DNA from: a virus | DNA length: 64,000 nucleotides | IMG/VR virus record: IMGVR_UViG_3300020421_000006 | Coordinates: 34,449 to 98,448 of that record | Reading direction: 5' to 3' (one strand) | Part shown: piece by piece, positions 9,082-18,316 of the stretch | How the letters are laid out: every line of letters starts with the position of its first letter | Numbering within the stretch: position 1 is the stretch's first letter | Made by a program: the position numbers and the translations under genes | Notes under the pieces: model-generated | What the model was told of the DNA's origin: nothing | The model's input: the letters and a program-made list of their open reading frames with translations, nothing else | Databases searched by the model: none

Positions 9082-9432
9082 CTACACTTCAATAAGTTTT
9101 TCTACAGATCTGCTCTTTTTGAGCTGCTGGTATTCTTCGTAATATTCTAATGTTGATGTGATGTATCTATCGAGTATGATATCTTTAAATTCTGCAAGAT
9201 CTTCAACCAATATAGGATTATCATTAATGTCAAGTAATACTACACCTTCAGTTCTATCTGCTGAAAGTAGCATTTGAACAAAGTTAATAAGCTCTCTATT
9301 GATTTTGAAAATTCCGCCGTTAACACCATAAGTTAATCTAGCGTCAATTTTTTCCTTTAGAGTTTTACGCTGTACAGCAAAAGTTTCTCTGTACTTGCTA
9401 AAATCCAAGGCTTGTTTTAATTGTTCTTCCAT
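9082..9432 (-). CDS. Conserved-looking small phage protein, first gene of the modification block
   Basis: This is a 116-residue protein of unknown function. It contains YGVNGGIFKINRELINF, then VVLLDINDNPILVEDLAEF and a charged helical C-terminus ending in LKKSRSVEKL. The pattern looks like a small mixed alpha/beta virion or assembly protein rather than an enzyme. The start is firm: GGAGGA sits just upstream of the ATG, and a CATAAATA late-promoter-like box lies at 9461-9468. It is therefore probably the first gene of the transcript that runs through the glycosyltransferases. This placement next to the tail-fibre cluster suggests late expression. Confidence 0.6.
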   Translation of the reverse strand: MEEQLKQALDFSKYRETFAVQRKTLKEKIDARLTYGVNGGIFKINRELINFVQMLLSADRTEGVVLLDINDNPILVEDLAEFKDIILDRYITSTLEYYEEYQQLKKSRSVEKLIEV

Positions 9433-9460
9433 ATGTCCTCCAAGTTATAGTAGCACTTAA

Positions 9461-9468
9461 TATTTATG
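9461..9468 (-). promoter_or_regulatory. Late-promoter-like box (CATAAATA)
   Basis: On the minus strand the box reads CATAAATA, a one-base variant of the T4 late consensus TATAAATA. It lies about 28 nt before the 9432 start, in the 58-nt gap after the 342-residue structural gene. It could drive the whole 9432-to-1 block. gp55, the sigma factor that reads such boxes, is encoded in the window. Confidence 0.5.
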
Positions 9469-9490
9469 CGCTGTACTACGGGGGAGGAAA

Positions 9491-10519
9491 TTAACTGACT
9501 ACGAATCCGCCTACAGTTACGGAAGGAGTTTGGATGTCAAATCCTTGTGATCCTGAAGGATAAAGATTGATGTTACCAACTGCTTTTCTGGTAACAGTTT
9601 GAAGATAAAGTGAAGCAGGGCCTACTAAATCAGGACCATAAGTACCTGGTCCTTGTTGTGGAGTACCTGATGTTGATGGTCCACCTAATCCAACGTGATC
9701 GTCATTGTAAACTGCTGCCATTTCGAGTTGATACGCAGTACCACTTGAATTATCTAATACTCCAGGTGTTCTTGCATATAATCTATAATAGTTTGCATTG
9801 TAAGGACTACTTGCAATAGCTGTGTACCAAGGTGTGCTGTAAACGTTTGTACATCTAAAAAAGTTTCCATTATCATTTGGATTAACACCTGTTGCTGGTT
9901 GTTGTCCTCCAAACGACTGTGTACTTGCTGTCTGTAGTAAACTTCTCCAAGAAGCATCTTGATCTGAACCGCTAATACTGCTCAAACTACTTGTAAGTTG
10001 AATTTGTCCACCACTATTAAAATAATGTCTAGCATCTGCTGCTGTTGGCCAAGTAAAAGTAACTATTACTTGTGCAGAAGTTGACCATGTTCCTGTATAT
10101 ACTGCATTACTGTGTGCTGTACCTGATGCTACTGATGCTGGTGGTATAGTATATTTTGCAGCCTCAAGTGCAATAATTAAATCATTCCATCTTCTGTAAG
10201 GCTGTGTATTATATGTTGCGTCATTAGTAACAGTATTTGCTTTAATTTTTTGAGAAGTACTAATGTTATTAGGCCAACTTCCCCAATTAGTAGGAGGATT
10301 TGAACCATATATATGCCTGTAAGCATTATACATATCTGTAATTAATCTACCATATTCTTCTACAGACACCTTATCCGAAACACCAACACCTGAAGAGTTC
10401 ATATATTGTCCCCATCCATATGTGGCATCACCGCCATCAGCAGGTCCCATCACTTGCTCAAGGCGAGTGTATAGCGCATTGTAGTCGTTTCTGCTAATTG
10501 TTGCGTGTACGGTTGTCAT
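9491..10519 (-). CDS. Tail/virion structural protein, paralogue of the 300-residue neighbour
   Basis: This 342-residue protein has an N-terminus TISRNDYNALYTRLEQVMG followed by YGWGQ. It aligns by eye with TDLNSLRNKIAEVMG and FGYGQ in the adjacent protein. Both then share a TWSTSAQVIVTFTWP / AWSTSAEYVLTVTF segment, an aromatic FNSG/WNSG turn and a Thr/Ser-rich beta C-terminus. These features fit phage structural proteins, possibly distal tail fibre or adhesion parts. No catalytic motif is visible. AAGGAT lies upstream of the ATG and a late-promoter-like box at 10539-10546. A tail-fibre or decoration role is inferred from neighbours. Confidence 0.6.
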   Translation of the reverse strand: MTTVHATISRNDYNALYTRLEQVMGPADGGDATYGWGQYMNSSGVGVSDKVSVEEYGRLITDMYNAYRHIYGSNPPTNWGSWPNNISTSQKIKANTVTNDATYNTQPYRRWNDLIIALEAAKYTIPPASVASGTAHSNAVYTGTWSTSAQVIVTFTWPTAADARHYFNSGGQIQLTSSLSSISGSDQDASWRSLLQTASTQSFGGQQPATGVNPNDNGNFFRCTNVYSTPWYTAIASSPYNANYYRLYARTPGVLDNSSGTAYQLEMAAVYNDDHVGLGGPSTSGTPQQGPGTYGPDLVGPASLYLQTVTRKAVGNINLYPSGSQGFDIQTPSVTVGGFVVS

Positions 10520-10538
10520 ATAATATCCTTAACAGCAG

Positions 10539-10546
10539 TATTTACT
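10539..10546 (-). promoter_or_regulatory. Late-promoter-like box (AGTAAATA)
   Basis: The minus strand reads AGTAAATA, sharing the TAAATA core of the other boxes. It lies in the 38-nt gap before the 342-residue structural gene, about 20 nt from its start. The weaker first two bases lower confidence. Confidence 0.4.
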
Positions 10547-10557
10547 ACAACAAGTGT

Positions 10558-11460
10558 CTATGTTGCACTAATGCTGGTTCCAGAATACGATGGACTCGTA
10601 ATAGAAAATGCAGCACCACTTGGTTGTAATGTTCCTGTAGCTTTTAATTCTTCTACATCAATACTAAGTGTGCCGTCGACTGAATCTCCTGGCGCAGGTG
10701 CACCTGGATCAACATAATTATCAGATAGTAAAACTTTAAAGTTAAACACTGAAGCTGTTCCTGCGGAATTACTTGCCACATCACACTTTGCTTGAATCTT
10801 GTAATTGTTGTTTGAGTATGGCGTACTGGCAGATAAGTTGTATAAATCTTGGTATGTATTAGTAAGCATGTATATGTTATTCAGCCCATCTGGTAATCTG
10901 CCGCCAATTGATTGCCTTCCTACAGTTGAAAGCAAACTTGTCCATGCACCGTTCTGTTGAGATGCTGTACCTAAACTTCTTCCTGTAGTAAATCTTAGTC
11001 TACTTCCAGAGTTCCAAAAATATCTTGCTTCGTTAGCATTACTAAATGTTACAGTTAGCACGTATTCTGCACTTGTACTCCAAGCAGACGTATAACTTTT
11101 TGTATCTTTAATAGATGTTGTTAATAATCCAGCATCACAATCAAATCTATCATTTCGACATTCGTCAGCAAGAGTGTTATATCCATTAAAAGGATCACTT
11201 GATGATGCTGTAATAGGATCACCAATAGCAGCAATAGTTGCTGCTGGTACTACACCGTTTTGATGAAAGTAAGCATTTACAATGTCAAATCTTATTGCAT
11301 CAAAGTGTGACTTTAATACTGTTTGACCTGAAATAACTGTTGTGCTATTAACTGTTTGTCCGTATCCAAACGTTCCAACGCCGGTACCCATGACTTCAGC
11401 AATCTTGTTTCGCAGGCTGTTGAGGTCTGTTGATAGGATCTGTGCGCCTGTTGTTACCAT
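10558..11460 (-). CDS. Tail/virion structural protein, paralogue of the 342-residue neighbour
   Basis: This 300-residue protein has the same plan as the next gene: TDLNSLRNKIAEVMG, FGYGQ, a central AWSTSAEYVLTV strand with FWNSGSRLRF, and a Ser/Thr-rich C-terminal region. It also has an FRCD/CDAG-type cysteine pair that the paralogue lacks. The start codon overlaps the stop of the 587-residue tail-fibre gene as TAATG, so production is likely coupled to that fibre protein. The function is probably structural, as an extra fibre or decoration subunit. The two copies differ enough that they may bind different targets or form a heteromer. Confidence 0.6.
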   Translation of the reverse strand: MVTTGAQILSTDLNSLRNKIAEVMGTGVGTFGYGQTVNSTTVISGQTVLKSHFDAIRFDIVNAYFHQNGVVPAATIAAIGDPITASSSDPFNGYNTLADECRNDRFDCDAGLLTTSIKDTKSYTSAWSTSAEYVLTVTFSNANEARYFWNSGSRLRFTTGRSLGTASQQNGAWTSLLSTVGRQSIGGRLPDGLNNIYMLTNTYQDLYNLSASTPYSNNNYKIQAKCDVASNSAGTASVFNFKVLLSDNYVDPGAPAPGDSVDGTLSIDVEELKATGTLQPSGAAFSITSPSYSGTSISAT

Positions 11461-13223
11461 TATAATACTACCGCTTCAATAACTTTTGTTCCTGAATTTG
11501 AATTGCTTTCTATTGCAATTGCAAACACGTCTGCATGACTGTCAGCTTTTGTAGCATAACCTTCCGCAGCAGCAACTAATCTATCTCCTTTAGCAATAGC
11601 GCCGAGCACCTTAACTGGTACACGCCCTTTAAGTGCAATATATGTTCCACCTTCTAACCATGAGTTCATCATAAACGCAGGCTGTTCTGAAACAACACCT
11701 AACGCTCTATCGCCTTCACTACATGCAGTAACTTCTGCGTTTCCGCCAACTGATACAACTGTACCAGGCTCATATTCTGCGTCTGCTAAATATTTCTCTG
11801 CTAAGTCAGCATATCTAGCTGCGGTTGCTGTACCTTGGAATAAGTTAGCAATTAAATCACCGCTTGAGTTTCTAGCAGCAATAGTATTTGCTGTCGCTGT
11901 TGTTTTAGCAGTTTTGTAATTAGGATCACTATCTGTTGCACTGTCATCAATTTTAATTCTATCTGCAAAAGTTGCTGTACCGTTAAAAGTATTTGCAAAA
12001 ATTACACCTGACGAATCTCTAACAACAATACTATTTCCTGAAGCAGGAACTGAAACAGATGGTGTAATACCATTCAATGCACTAGCGTCTGATGCTGTAC
12101 CAGTCAAGTTACCTTGTACTGATCCAAACAATGTACCGTAAATGTTTGCACCTACGTAACCAATGTTTTTAGTTGCACCGTCAACCATTACAGTTGAATC
12201 GTTAGCAAGTAAACTACCTTGTGTGTTACCTGTAACATTACCTGTTACATTACCTGTTAAAGGTCCTGTAAATGCATCAGCATGTACTGACGACCAAGCA
12301 AATTGTGCTGTACCTAAAGTAAACGAACTATCAATACCTGGAATAACACCTGCTGCGGTAATATCCATAATATTTTTTCTAGTTGAGCCGCCATCATTAA
12401 CAATGAACTGCATAGGATTACCAAGAACACTTTCAAAAACAATTTCGTCATCGTTTTCAACTCTTAATCTAAAGTCGCTTTGGTCACCTACTTTGTATCC
12501 TGAATCTTGGAAGTTAATTTCTTGGTTAAAAGTAATACTTCCTTTTTGTAAATATTCTGAAGCATCAATGCCGCCTAACTTTAATGCGTTAGATGAAGTT
12601 CCCCAGTATACATAATCGTCTGATGTAACACCGTTGGCATCTGCTTTAGCCATTGTAATACCTTTCTTGATCACTGTAAAGTCATCAATAGGGTTCAATG
12701 AACTGTTTAATGTAAATTCTGTTTGTGAAATAACTGCAACTGTTTTACCACCTGCATTAATTTTTAAAATTGAATGGTTTGTATTACCTGTGTCTTTAAC
12801 AACTTGTGCAATTGCTCCACTAGCACCAAGATCTGGTGATGCTTCAGGTCCTACAAGTACAAACTCTCCACCTGACCATGCATATAACTGCTTTGCAGAT
12901 GTGTCCCACCAAAGCTCACCTACTCCTAAACCTGACGGAGCAACTGATGCTACTTCAGCACCGTTGGTTGTTTTCCATTGTGAACCATCATAGAACTTAA
13001 TTTTCTTGTTTGATGCGTCAAACCATAGTTGACCTGTAACTGCTTTTGGAGGAGCAGTAGTATTTGCAAAGTTTTCTAGTAAATGTAAGAAGTTTTCATT
13101 CTGTACTTCACCGTATCCTGCGTAGTTTTTACCAACGAAACGTATATCCGTAGTGGTATCAATAGTTCCGTCTTCTACTGACGTTAAAAATGTTCCGTTA
13201 AATTTATCTACTTGGTATGCCAT
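11460..13223 (-). CDS. Tail-fibre-like protein 4 of 4, with conserved C-terminal domain
   Basis: This 587-residue protein carries the N-terminal module shared by four neighbours: TDIRFVGKNYAGYGEV (about 25-40), ENFLHLLENFAN, GQLWFD (64-69) and a second LGVGELWWD (99-107). The middle has VTGNVTGNTQG repeats common in fibre shafts. The C-terminal domain (about 470-587) starts at ARYADLAEKYLADAEYEPG and contains ALGVVSEQPAFMMNS and ALKGRVPVKV. I associate this type of fibre end with marine T4-like phages. The shared module probably attaches to the baseplate or partner fibre, and the variable part faces the host. GGAAG precedes the ATG and a GATAAATA box lies at 13251-13258. Confidence 0.75.
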   Translation of the reverse strand: MAYQVDKFNGTFLTSVEDGTIDTTTDIRFVGKNYAGYGEVQNENFLHLLENFANTTAPPKAVTGQLWFDASNKKIKFYDGSQWKTTNGAEVASVAPSGLGVGELWWDTSAKQLYAWSGGEFVLVGPEASPDLGASGAIAQVVKDTGNTNHSILKINAGGKTVAVISQTEFTLNSSLNPIDDFTVIKKGITMAKADANGVTSDDYVYWGTSSNALKLGGIDASEYLQKGSITFNQEINFQDSGYKVGDQSDFRLRVENDDEIVFESVLGNPMQFIVNDGGSTRKNIMDITAAGVIPGIDSSFTLGTAQFAWSSVHADAFTGPLTGNVTGNVTGNTQGSLLANDSTVMVDGATKNIGYVGANIYGTLFGSVQGNLTGTASDASALNGITPSVSVPASGNSIVVRDSSGVIFANTFNGTATFADRIKIDDSATDSDPNYKTAKTTATANTIAARNSSGDLIANLFQGTATAARYADLAEKYLADAEYEPGTVVSVGGNAEVTACSEGDRALGVVSEQPAFMMNSWLEGGTYIALKGRVPVKVLGAIAKGDRLVAAAEGYATKADSHADVFAIAIESNSNSGTKVIEAVVL

Positions 13224-13250
13224 GTGTGTTTTCTTCCTAGTTTACTGTTG

Positions 13251-13258
13251 TATTTATC
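13251..13258 (-). promoter_or_regulatory. Late-promoter-like box (GATAAATA)
   Basis: The minus strand reads GATAAATA followed by C, about 28 nt upstream of the 587-residue fibre gene start and in the only sizeable gap (40 nt) of this stretch. It would let the last fibre gene be transcribed separately from the upstream cassette. Confidence 0.5.
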
Positions 13259-13263
13259 TACCT

Positions 13264-13704
13264 TTACTCGTCTTCTGGTGGTAACGGTTTAGGGTAAAAA
13301 CTGTATACACCTGGTTGATCTTTGTACGTTTGAACAGCATTATTATGGTTATTAACCTTCTGCTTAACGTAGTTACGCATAGCAACAAAGTCATCTGTAA
13401 GCGGAATACCTGCGTTTTCTAAGCATTCTGCAATGATATTAAGCTGCTTATGCACGGGATACTTAACAAGAATCTGCTTGTTTACTACTTCGTCAATTGC
13501 TACTTCTTCAATTAACGGTATATCATTAAGAGATCTTACTTCTCCACTAGCATAATCGCCCCACCAATATTCATTTGCGTCATCTAAATCAATAACTTTA
13601 TGAGGTACGCCTTGCTCAGTAAGTCTTTCAGCAAACTCGCTATTATAGTCCTGGGATGAGATCACTCTTGATCTATCAGCACTAAAAATAATAATGTTTT
13701 TCAT
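13264..13704 (-). CDS. Hypothetical protein in the tail-fibre array
   Basis: This 146-residue protein begins with a strand-like MKNIIIFSADRSRV. It has an acidic/aromatic middle (DANEYWWGDY) and a long helical C-terminal part with YPVHKQLNIIAECLENAG and NHNNAVQTYKDQPGVYSFY. I do not recognise the family. Position among fibre genes and size are compatible with a fibre-associated subunit or assembly factor. Its start overlaps the stop of the oxygenase gene as ATGA, so the two form a small coupled cassette between fibre genes. Confidence 0.55.
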   Translation of the reverse strand: MKNIIIFSADRSRVISSQDYNSEFAERLTEQGVPHKVIDLDDANEYWWGDYASGEVRSLNDIPLIEEVAIDEVVNKQILVKYPVHKQLNIIAECLENAGIPLTDDFVAMRNYVKQKVNNHNNAVQTYKDQPGVYSFYPKPLPPEDE

Positions 13705-14195
13705 CTAGTTCTTCCCCAACTTAATGCAAGACTTATCTTCGGTCTTTCATTTTGTTTAATTTCTGTTACTTCGTGTTCTAAGTTCACAGGCATATCAATT
13801 AACATACCTGGGCCTTCATCTACTAAATTTCCTTTGCCTTGTTCATCGTACCAACAAAAGTGCGGAGCATCAGCTCTTAAAAATATTAGTTTAAACTTCC
13901 AATACCCGCCTGCACTATCTCTATGCCTTTTAAGATAATCACCTGGATCATATTTGTTAATACAAAAACTATCACAAGTTCTATCTTCTTCTGGAATTGA
14001 TTCTGTAATCAACTCCTTTAATTCTTTTGGCATGTTCCAACGGAACATACTTTTTAACTTACTTTCACCATAGGCAGTTACAAAATTAAATTCTTCTCCT
14101 GGCTGCCTAATAAAAAAACTGTCTTCGTTTGCCTCTACTAATTCTACTATCTCGTCAACGTTCTTACAATAGTCCGGTACTAACTTTACTGTCAT
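13701..14195 (-). CDS. 2-oxoglutarate/Fe(II) oxygenase
   Basis: I use the ATG at 14195, which overlaps the upstream fibre stop as TAATG and gives 164 residues. A TTG at 14210 would add five. The 2OG-Fe(II) facial triad is visible: H91-x-D93 in YLKRHRDSAGG and H141 in NLEHEV. R151 in RPKISLALSW is the likely 2-oxoglutarate anchor. A beta strand with HFCWYDE lies between. Length fits single-domain prolyl/lysyl-hydroxylase-like enzymes. It needs oxygen, iron and 2-oxoglutarate. Its substrate is unknown; hydroxylation of a fibre residue or of a sugar is a guess from position. Confidence 0.75.
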   Translation of the reverse strand: MTVKLVPDYCKNVDEIVELVEANEDSFFIRQPGEEFNFVTAYGESKLKSMFRWNMPKELKELITESIPEEDRTCDSFCINKYDPGDYLKRHRDSAGGYWKFKLIFLRADAPHFCWYDEQGKGNLVDEGPGMLIDMPVNLEHEVTEIKQNERPKISLALSWGRTR

Positions 14196-16426
14196 TATAC
14201 ATATGACCAAGTACCAGTGTAACTCCAGTTACTACCGTTTGAACTATAAGTCAACTTGTAACCAGTATTACTATTATAAAGTGTAGTTGAAGTACTAACA
14301 CTAGCAGTAGCCCATCTGTATGCTAAAATCCATCTACCAGCACTAAAACTAGAACTTGAACCTGCATATATGTTATTAATTATCAATTCAAAGTTTAGTC
14401 CACTTGCTTGACTTGCAGGAAGATATGCTTCAATTAAATCAATATACTGCGCATCTGGTGAACTTGTGTTTGGTGCAGGTGAGCTAATAACAAGTTGTCT
14501 TGTATTTGCTGATGCAACAACATTTTGTACAAACTCAGTAGTAGCAATAAACGTTGAACTGTCTGCGTTTGCTCTAGTTATACTATGCGTTGCATTGTCT
14601 GCACTGTTTGCGTTTGCTGCTTGTGTTGCATTAACTGCTGATGTTGCTGTACTTGCTGTTGTAGCCGTTGCAGCATTACCATTTAAGTCTGCTTGAATAA
14701 CATTTGCACTAAAGTCTCCATTAGCATCTCTTGCTACAACTTTATTTGCTGTAGGCAAGTTAGTTGCATCAACATCAAATGTTGTGTTTGTAATACCGTC
14801 ATAAACTAAACCAGTTAAGTAGTTGCCTGGTGTTAGGTTTGAAAATGCTATTGTATCCCATACAGGTTGTCCAGCACCAGTTGACTTTAAAAACTTGCCT
14901 GCTGTACCCGATGGTATATGTGCTGTTGAACCAGAAGCAGTTTGGTAAGGTATAGTTCCACCTGCACCGCCTGCAATGTTAGTTGCTGTTGTTGCTGATG
15001 TTGCATTACCTGTAACTGCACCTGTTAAGTCACCGTAAAATTTTTCTGAATATGTATCTTTATATCTTAACGCACTTGAACCAAGGTCAAGTACTACATC
15101 TGTGTTCGGAAGCAGTCCTGCTCTTGCGCTAGGAGATCTTGTAGGTCCAAATAAATCAAGTTGATAATCTACACCTTCTGTTGCTGCTAAACTAATTTGA
15201 TTTGCTGCTTTTATTTCTGTAGAATTAATTGTTCCGTCAATAGTTAAGTTTGAACCAACTGTAATATTTCCAGCAACACCTAAAGATGTTAATGTTCCTA
15301 AACTTGTTAGTGCTGAACTAGTAACAGTATTATGTAAGTTTGTACCTGTTAGTGTGTTAGCATCTGCTGTAACTGTTATATCTGCTGTGCCGTCAAACCC
15401 AACTCCATTAATATTTGCTGGTGTTGATAATCTTTGTGCTGCGGCTGCTGTTCCACTTAGTGTTGCACCAATAAAGTTTGCTGCTGTTACACTTCCTGTA
15501 AATGATCCTGTCTCTCCTGTAATGTTACCTGTAACATTACCAACTAAATCTGAAGTAATTTGATTTGCTACAAAGTTACCTGTAGTATCTCTTGATACAA
15601 TTTTACCAATTTGATTTAAATGTGTAGCATCAACTGACCATGTAGTAGGATTACCACCATCAAAATCTGTTCCTACTAAAAATTCTCCTGCAACTAAACT
15701 GTTAGGTGTTTGTGCTGTAATTGTAAGATTTTCTGAACCGTCAAATGCAACACCGTTAACTAATATAGGTGAATTAAGTCTTATTGCTTTATCTGCAACA
15801 CCCTGTAATGTTCCCATTACTTTTGCCATTGCATTTAAATTAATACCTGTAATTAATTCTGAAAATCCGCTTACTTCATTACTTGGATCAATAGTAAATG
15901 CATTTGAAGATACAATACCTATTGTAACACCATTTACTTTAAGTTCAATTACTGGATATGTTGATCCATTAGTTGCTAGTAACGTTGTTGTTACTGCTCT
16001 AGTTGGTAAGTAGCCGTCTGCTGTTTCAGGTCCAATTTTAATCCAGTTAGATCCATCATATACATGCAGTGAAGGATCAGCTGGTGCGTTTGCAGTTGTT
16101 TCATTCTTTAACCAAAATGTTCCAAGAGCTGGAGTTACTGGAGCAGTAGGACTTACATTTGCAGAACCAACTTCAACCCAATTCTCTCCATCATAAACTT
16201 TTAATATACTGTTTGTTGTATCAAACCAAACTTGCCCTGTAATAGGAGTTCCTGGTGCAGAAATATTTGCAAAGTTTTCTAATAAGAATAAAAAGTTTTC
16301 GTTTTGAATTTCACCATAGCCAACATAATTTCTACCAACAAAAGATAAACTAGTGGTTGAGTCAACTGCTGCGTCTTGTAATACTACAAGTTGAGTTCCG
16401 TCAGTTTTGTTAATTACATAAGCCAT
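14195..16426 (-). CDS. Tail-fibre-like protein 3 of 4
   Basis: This 743-residue member of the fibre family has the N-terminal module INKTDGTQLVV...TTSLSFVGRNYVGYGEI, ENFLFLLENFAN, GQVWFD, then LGTFWLKN and VYDGSNW. The shaft contains LVGNVTGNITGETGSF repeats and several NGVGFDGTADITVTA-type segments with regular spacing, as in trimeric fibre shafts. The C-terminal about 110 residues are a different Ser/Tyr/Trp-rich domain ending in a SNWSYTG segment, a candidate receptor-binding tip. AGGAG precedes the ATG. No late box is evident in the 21-nt gap upstream, so it is probably read from further upstream. No chaperone or collar domain was seen. Confidence 0.7.
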   Translation of the reverse strand: MAYVINKTDGTQLVVLQDAAVDSTTSLSFVGRNYVGYGEIQNENFLFLLENFANISAPGTPITGQVWFDTTNSILKVYDGENWVEVGSANVSPTAPVTPALGTFWLKNETTANAPADPSLHVYDGSNWIKIGPETADGYLPTRAVTTTLLATNGSTYPVIELKVNGVTIGIVSSNAFTIDPSNEVSGFSELITGINLNAMAKVMGTLQGVADKAIRLNSPILVNGVAFDGSENLTITAQTPNSLVAGEFLVGTDFDGGNPTTWSVDATHLNQIGKIVSRDTTGNFVANQITSDLVGNVTGNITGETGSFTGSVTAANFIGATLSGTAAAAQRLSTPANINGVGFDGTADITVTADANTLTGTNLHNTVTSSALTSLGTLTSLGVAGNITVGSNLTIDGTINSTEIKAANQISLAATEGVDYQLDLFGPTRSPSARAGLLPNTDVVLDLGSSALRYKDTYSEKFYGDLTGAVTGNATSATTATNIAGGAGGTIPYQTASGSTAHIPSGTAGKFLKSTGAGQPVWDTIAFSNLTPGNYLTGLVYDGITNTTFDVDATNLPTANKVVARDANGDFSANVIQADLNGNAATATTASTATSAVNATQAANANSADNATHSITRANADSSTFIATTEFVQNVVASANTRQLVISSPAPNTSSPDAQYIDLIEAYLPASQASGLNFELIINNIYAGSSSSFSAGRWILAYRWATASVSTSTTLYNSNTGYKLTYSSNGSNWSYTGTWSYV

Positions 16427-16447
16427 TTATACGCTCCTATTTTCATC

Positions 16448-18316
16448 TTATGGTAATACCTCATCTGAAACGTGTGTCCAGTTACCTGACAACAACTGGA
16501 ATACTTTAATAATTCTAGATGTTGTAATACCAGCTGCTGGTATAGATGCAATGGCTCCGTTTACTGCTGTAACAGCAGGTGCTGTTCCTGAAGGTGTATT
16601 AAATGTGTCTGTTGAAATACTAATTTCAGGTGCTAAATTAAAGTTAACTGTTGAGTTACTTAATAGTGTAACAAGAATTCTTGCAAAAGTACCGGATCTG
16701 TATTCAGCCGGTGGAGCCAACTTGGCTAAAATCTCTGATGCAATATAACTGTTTGGTTTACCATCTGATAAGTCCATGCTAAATGCTAATGATCTAGTTT
16801 GTGCAATATCATCAACGTATTCTTTTGTTGCAGCATCTTGTGCTGTTGTAGGATCAGCAAGTCCTGTAATTTTTGGACTACCTATTAATGCAATGTTACC
16901 TGAACCGTGTGCTTCTAATTGAATATCATCATTGTTATCAAGCGTTGAAATCTTTTGATTCTCAAGTCTTAATTGTGCTACTGGAGGTAATCCAGGACCA
17001 ATGTTAACAACGTTCTGAGCACCAAAGGCTGTAACACCTGGAATACTTGTAATACCTGTACCTAACGAAGTTCCACTTAGTACTGTTACTCCGTTAATCT
17101 TAAATTCTTTACCTGTTGCTAGGTTAATGTGTTCTGAACTTGTAAACGCTTGTGAAGCAAGTGCAGGATATTCTGCTGTTGCGCCTAAGCCGTCTTTACT
17201 ATATAAAATTGCTTTGTCAGTAGTACCTTTAATTACTAGTCCACCGCCATCTGCAATTTCATCTGAGTTAGATCCACTGTCGCCTGTTTGTGCAAGAACA
17301 ATGTATTTGTCCTCAACAACTAATTCTGTTTGTCTAATTGTAGCAAGGTCACCGTCATTAATAACAAGGTTACCTCTAATAGTAAGGTCGCCTGCTAGTT
17401 CCATGCTACCACCAGTCTTAACTATACTATCTGGTGCGCCTTCATATAAATCAATTTGTCTTATATCAGGACTAATCTTAACTGCAATCTCCTGCGAGAT
17501 ACCTTTTCTAACATCTAAGATTAAAAGTTTATCTTCAGCAGCGTTTGATAATTTAACGTTACCGTTATCAACTGACAAGTTAGCCTGCGAAGCAGAACCA
17601 ACAACAAGTCCTAGATCACTTTCAATTCTAAGTGTGTTTGTTAAAGAGTTAGCAGTATCTTTTCTAACGTAGTTTGTAGAATCAATGTTTGCTAGTTTTT
17701 CTGAGTTTGTACAAGTTACATCAAACTTGATGCCTGACAATGTACCTTGGTTAAATCCTGGTCCAATGTCTCCACTAAATCCTTCAATAGCATTTTTAGG
17801 TGTAAATGAATCTTTAGCAAATATACCTAACAAGATACCGTTGTTGTAAAGTGATGTAATAACACGAGTTTGGTTTAGTGTATCAAGTATGCTTGAAACA
17901 ATAAGTCCACTAGTTCCTTGTGCGTCTGAATACGCAGGACCTAGCAATATAGTGCTAGTACCATCAAAGAAATATAACTGTTTAGCAGTATCATTAAACC
18001 AAAGGTCACCAACACCAAGTGTTGTTGGTTGTGAGTTAGCAATTGTTGCAGAACTTACTGGAACAAATGCTGTACCACTGTATACTTTAAGTTTTGATTC
18101 TGTACTGTCAAACCAAATCTGTCCTTTAATAGGCGCCGTAGGCGCAGTCACGTTAGCAAAATTTTCTAGTATCTTAATAAAGTTTTCATTAAGTACTTCA
18201 CCAAATCCGCTAAAGTTTTTACCAATTAGTGTAATGTCAGTAGAGATATTATCAATTTGACCATCGGCTACTGTTGAAACTATTGTACCATCTGTTTTAT
18301 TAATCTGATATGCCAT
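16448..18316 (-). CDS. Tail-fibre-like protein 2 of 4
   Basis: This 622-residue fibre-family protein has the shared N-terminal module (INKTDGTIVSTV, TLIGKNFSGFGEV, ENFIKILENFAN, GQIWFD, LGVGDLWFND). The middle has MELAGDLTIRGNLVINDGD and TELVVEDKYIVLAQTG. A pattern like this is often seen in phage fibre proteins before a chaperone-like or tip domain. Near the C-terminus, DPTTAQDAATKEYVDD is a very common fibre motif preceding a helical trimer junction, followed by about 115 residues of beta-rich tip. It lies 13 nt after the 713-residue gene and 21 nt before the next. Likely a baseplate-attached fibre. Confidence 0.72.
   Translation of the reverse strand: MAYQINKTDGTIVSTVADGQIDNISTDITLIGKNFSGFGEVLNENFIKILENFANVTAPTAPIKGQIWFDSTESKLKVYSGTAFVPVSSATIANSQPTTLGVGDLWFNDTAKQLYFFDGTSTILLGPAYSDAQGTSGLIVSSILDTLNQTRVITSLYNNGILLGIFAKDSFTPKNAIEGFSGDIGPGFNQGTLSGIKFDVTCTNSEKLANIDSTNYVRKDTANSLTNTLRIESDLGLVVGSASQANLSVDNGNVKLSNAAEDKLLILDVRKGISQEIAVKISPDIRQIDLYEGAPDSIVKTGGSMELAGDLTIRGNLVINDGDLATIRQTELVVEDKYIVLAQTGDSGSNSDEIADGGGLVIKGTTDKAILYSKDGLGATAEYPALASQAFTSSEHINLATGKEFKINGVTVLSGTSLGTGITSIPGVTAFGAQNVVNIGPGLPPVAQLRLENQKISTLDNNDDIQLEAHGSGNIALIGSPKITGLADPTTAQDAATKEYVDDIAQTRSLAFSMDLSDGKPNSYIASEILAKLAPPAEYRSGTFARILVTLLSNSTVNFNLAPEISISTDTFNTPSGTAPAVTAVNGAIASIPAAGITTSRIIKVFQLLSGNWTHVSDEVLP

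Noticed and set aside
17127-17672. 181-codon plus-strand frame opposite a tail-fibre gene
   Set aside because: It is antisense to a repeat-rich fibre gene, has no ribosome-binding site and shows low-complexity Ser/Leu composition; considered a shadow. The same applies to 18721-19266 and 16551-16748.
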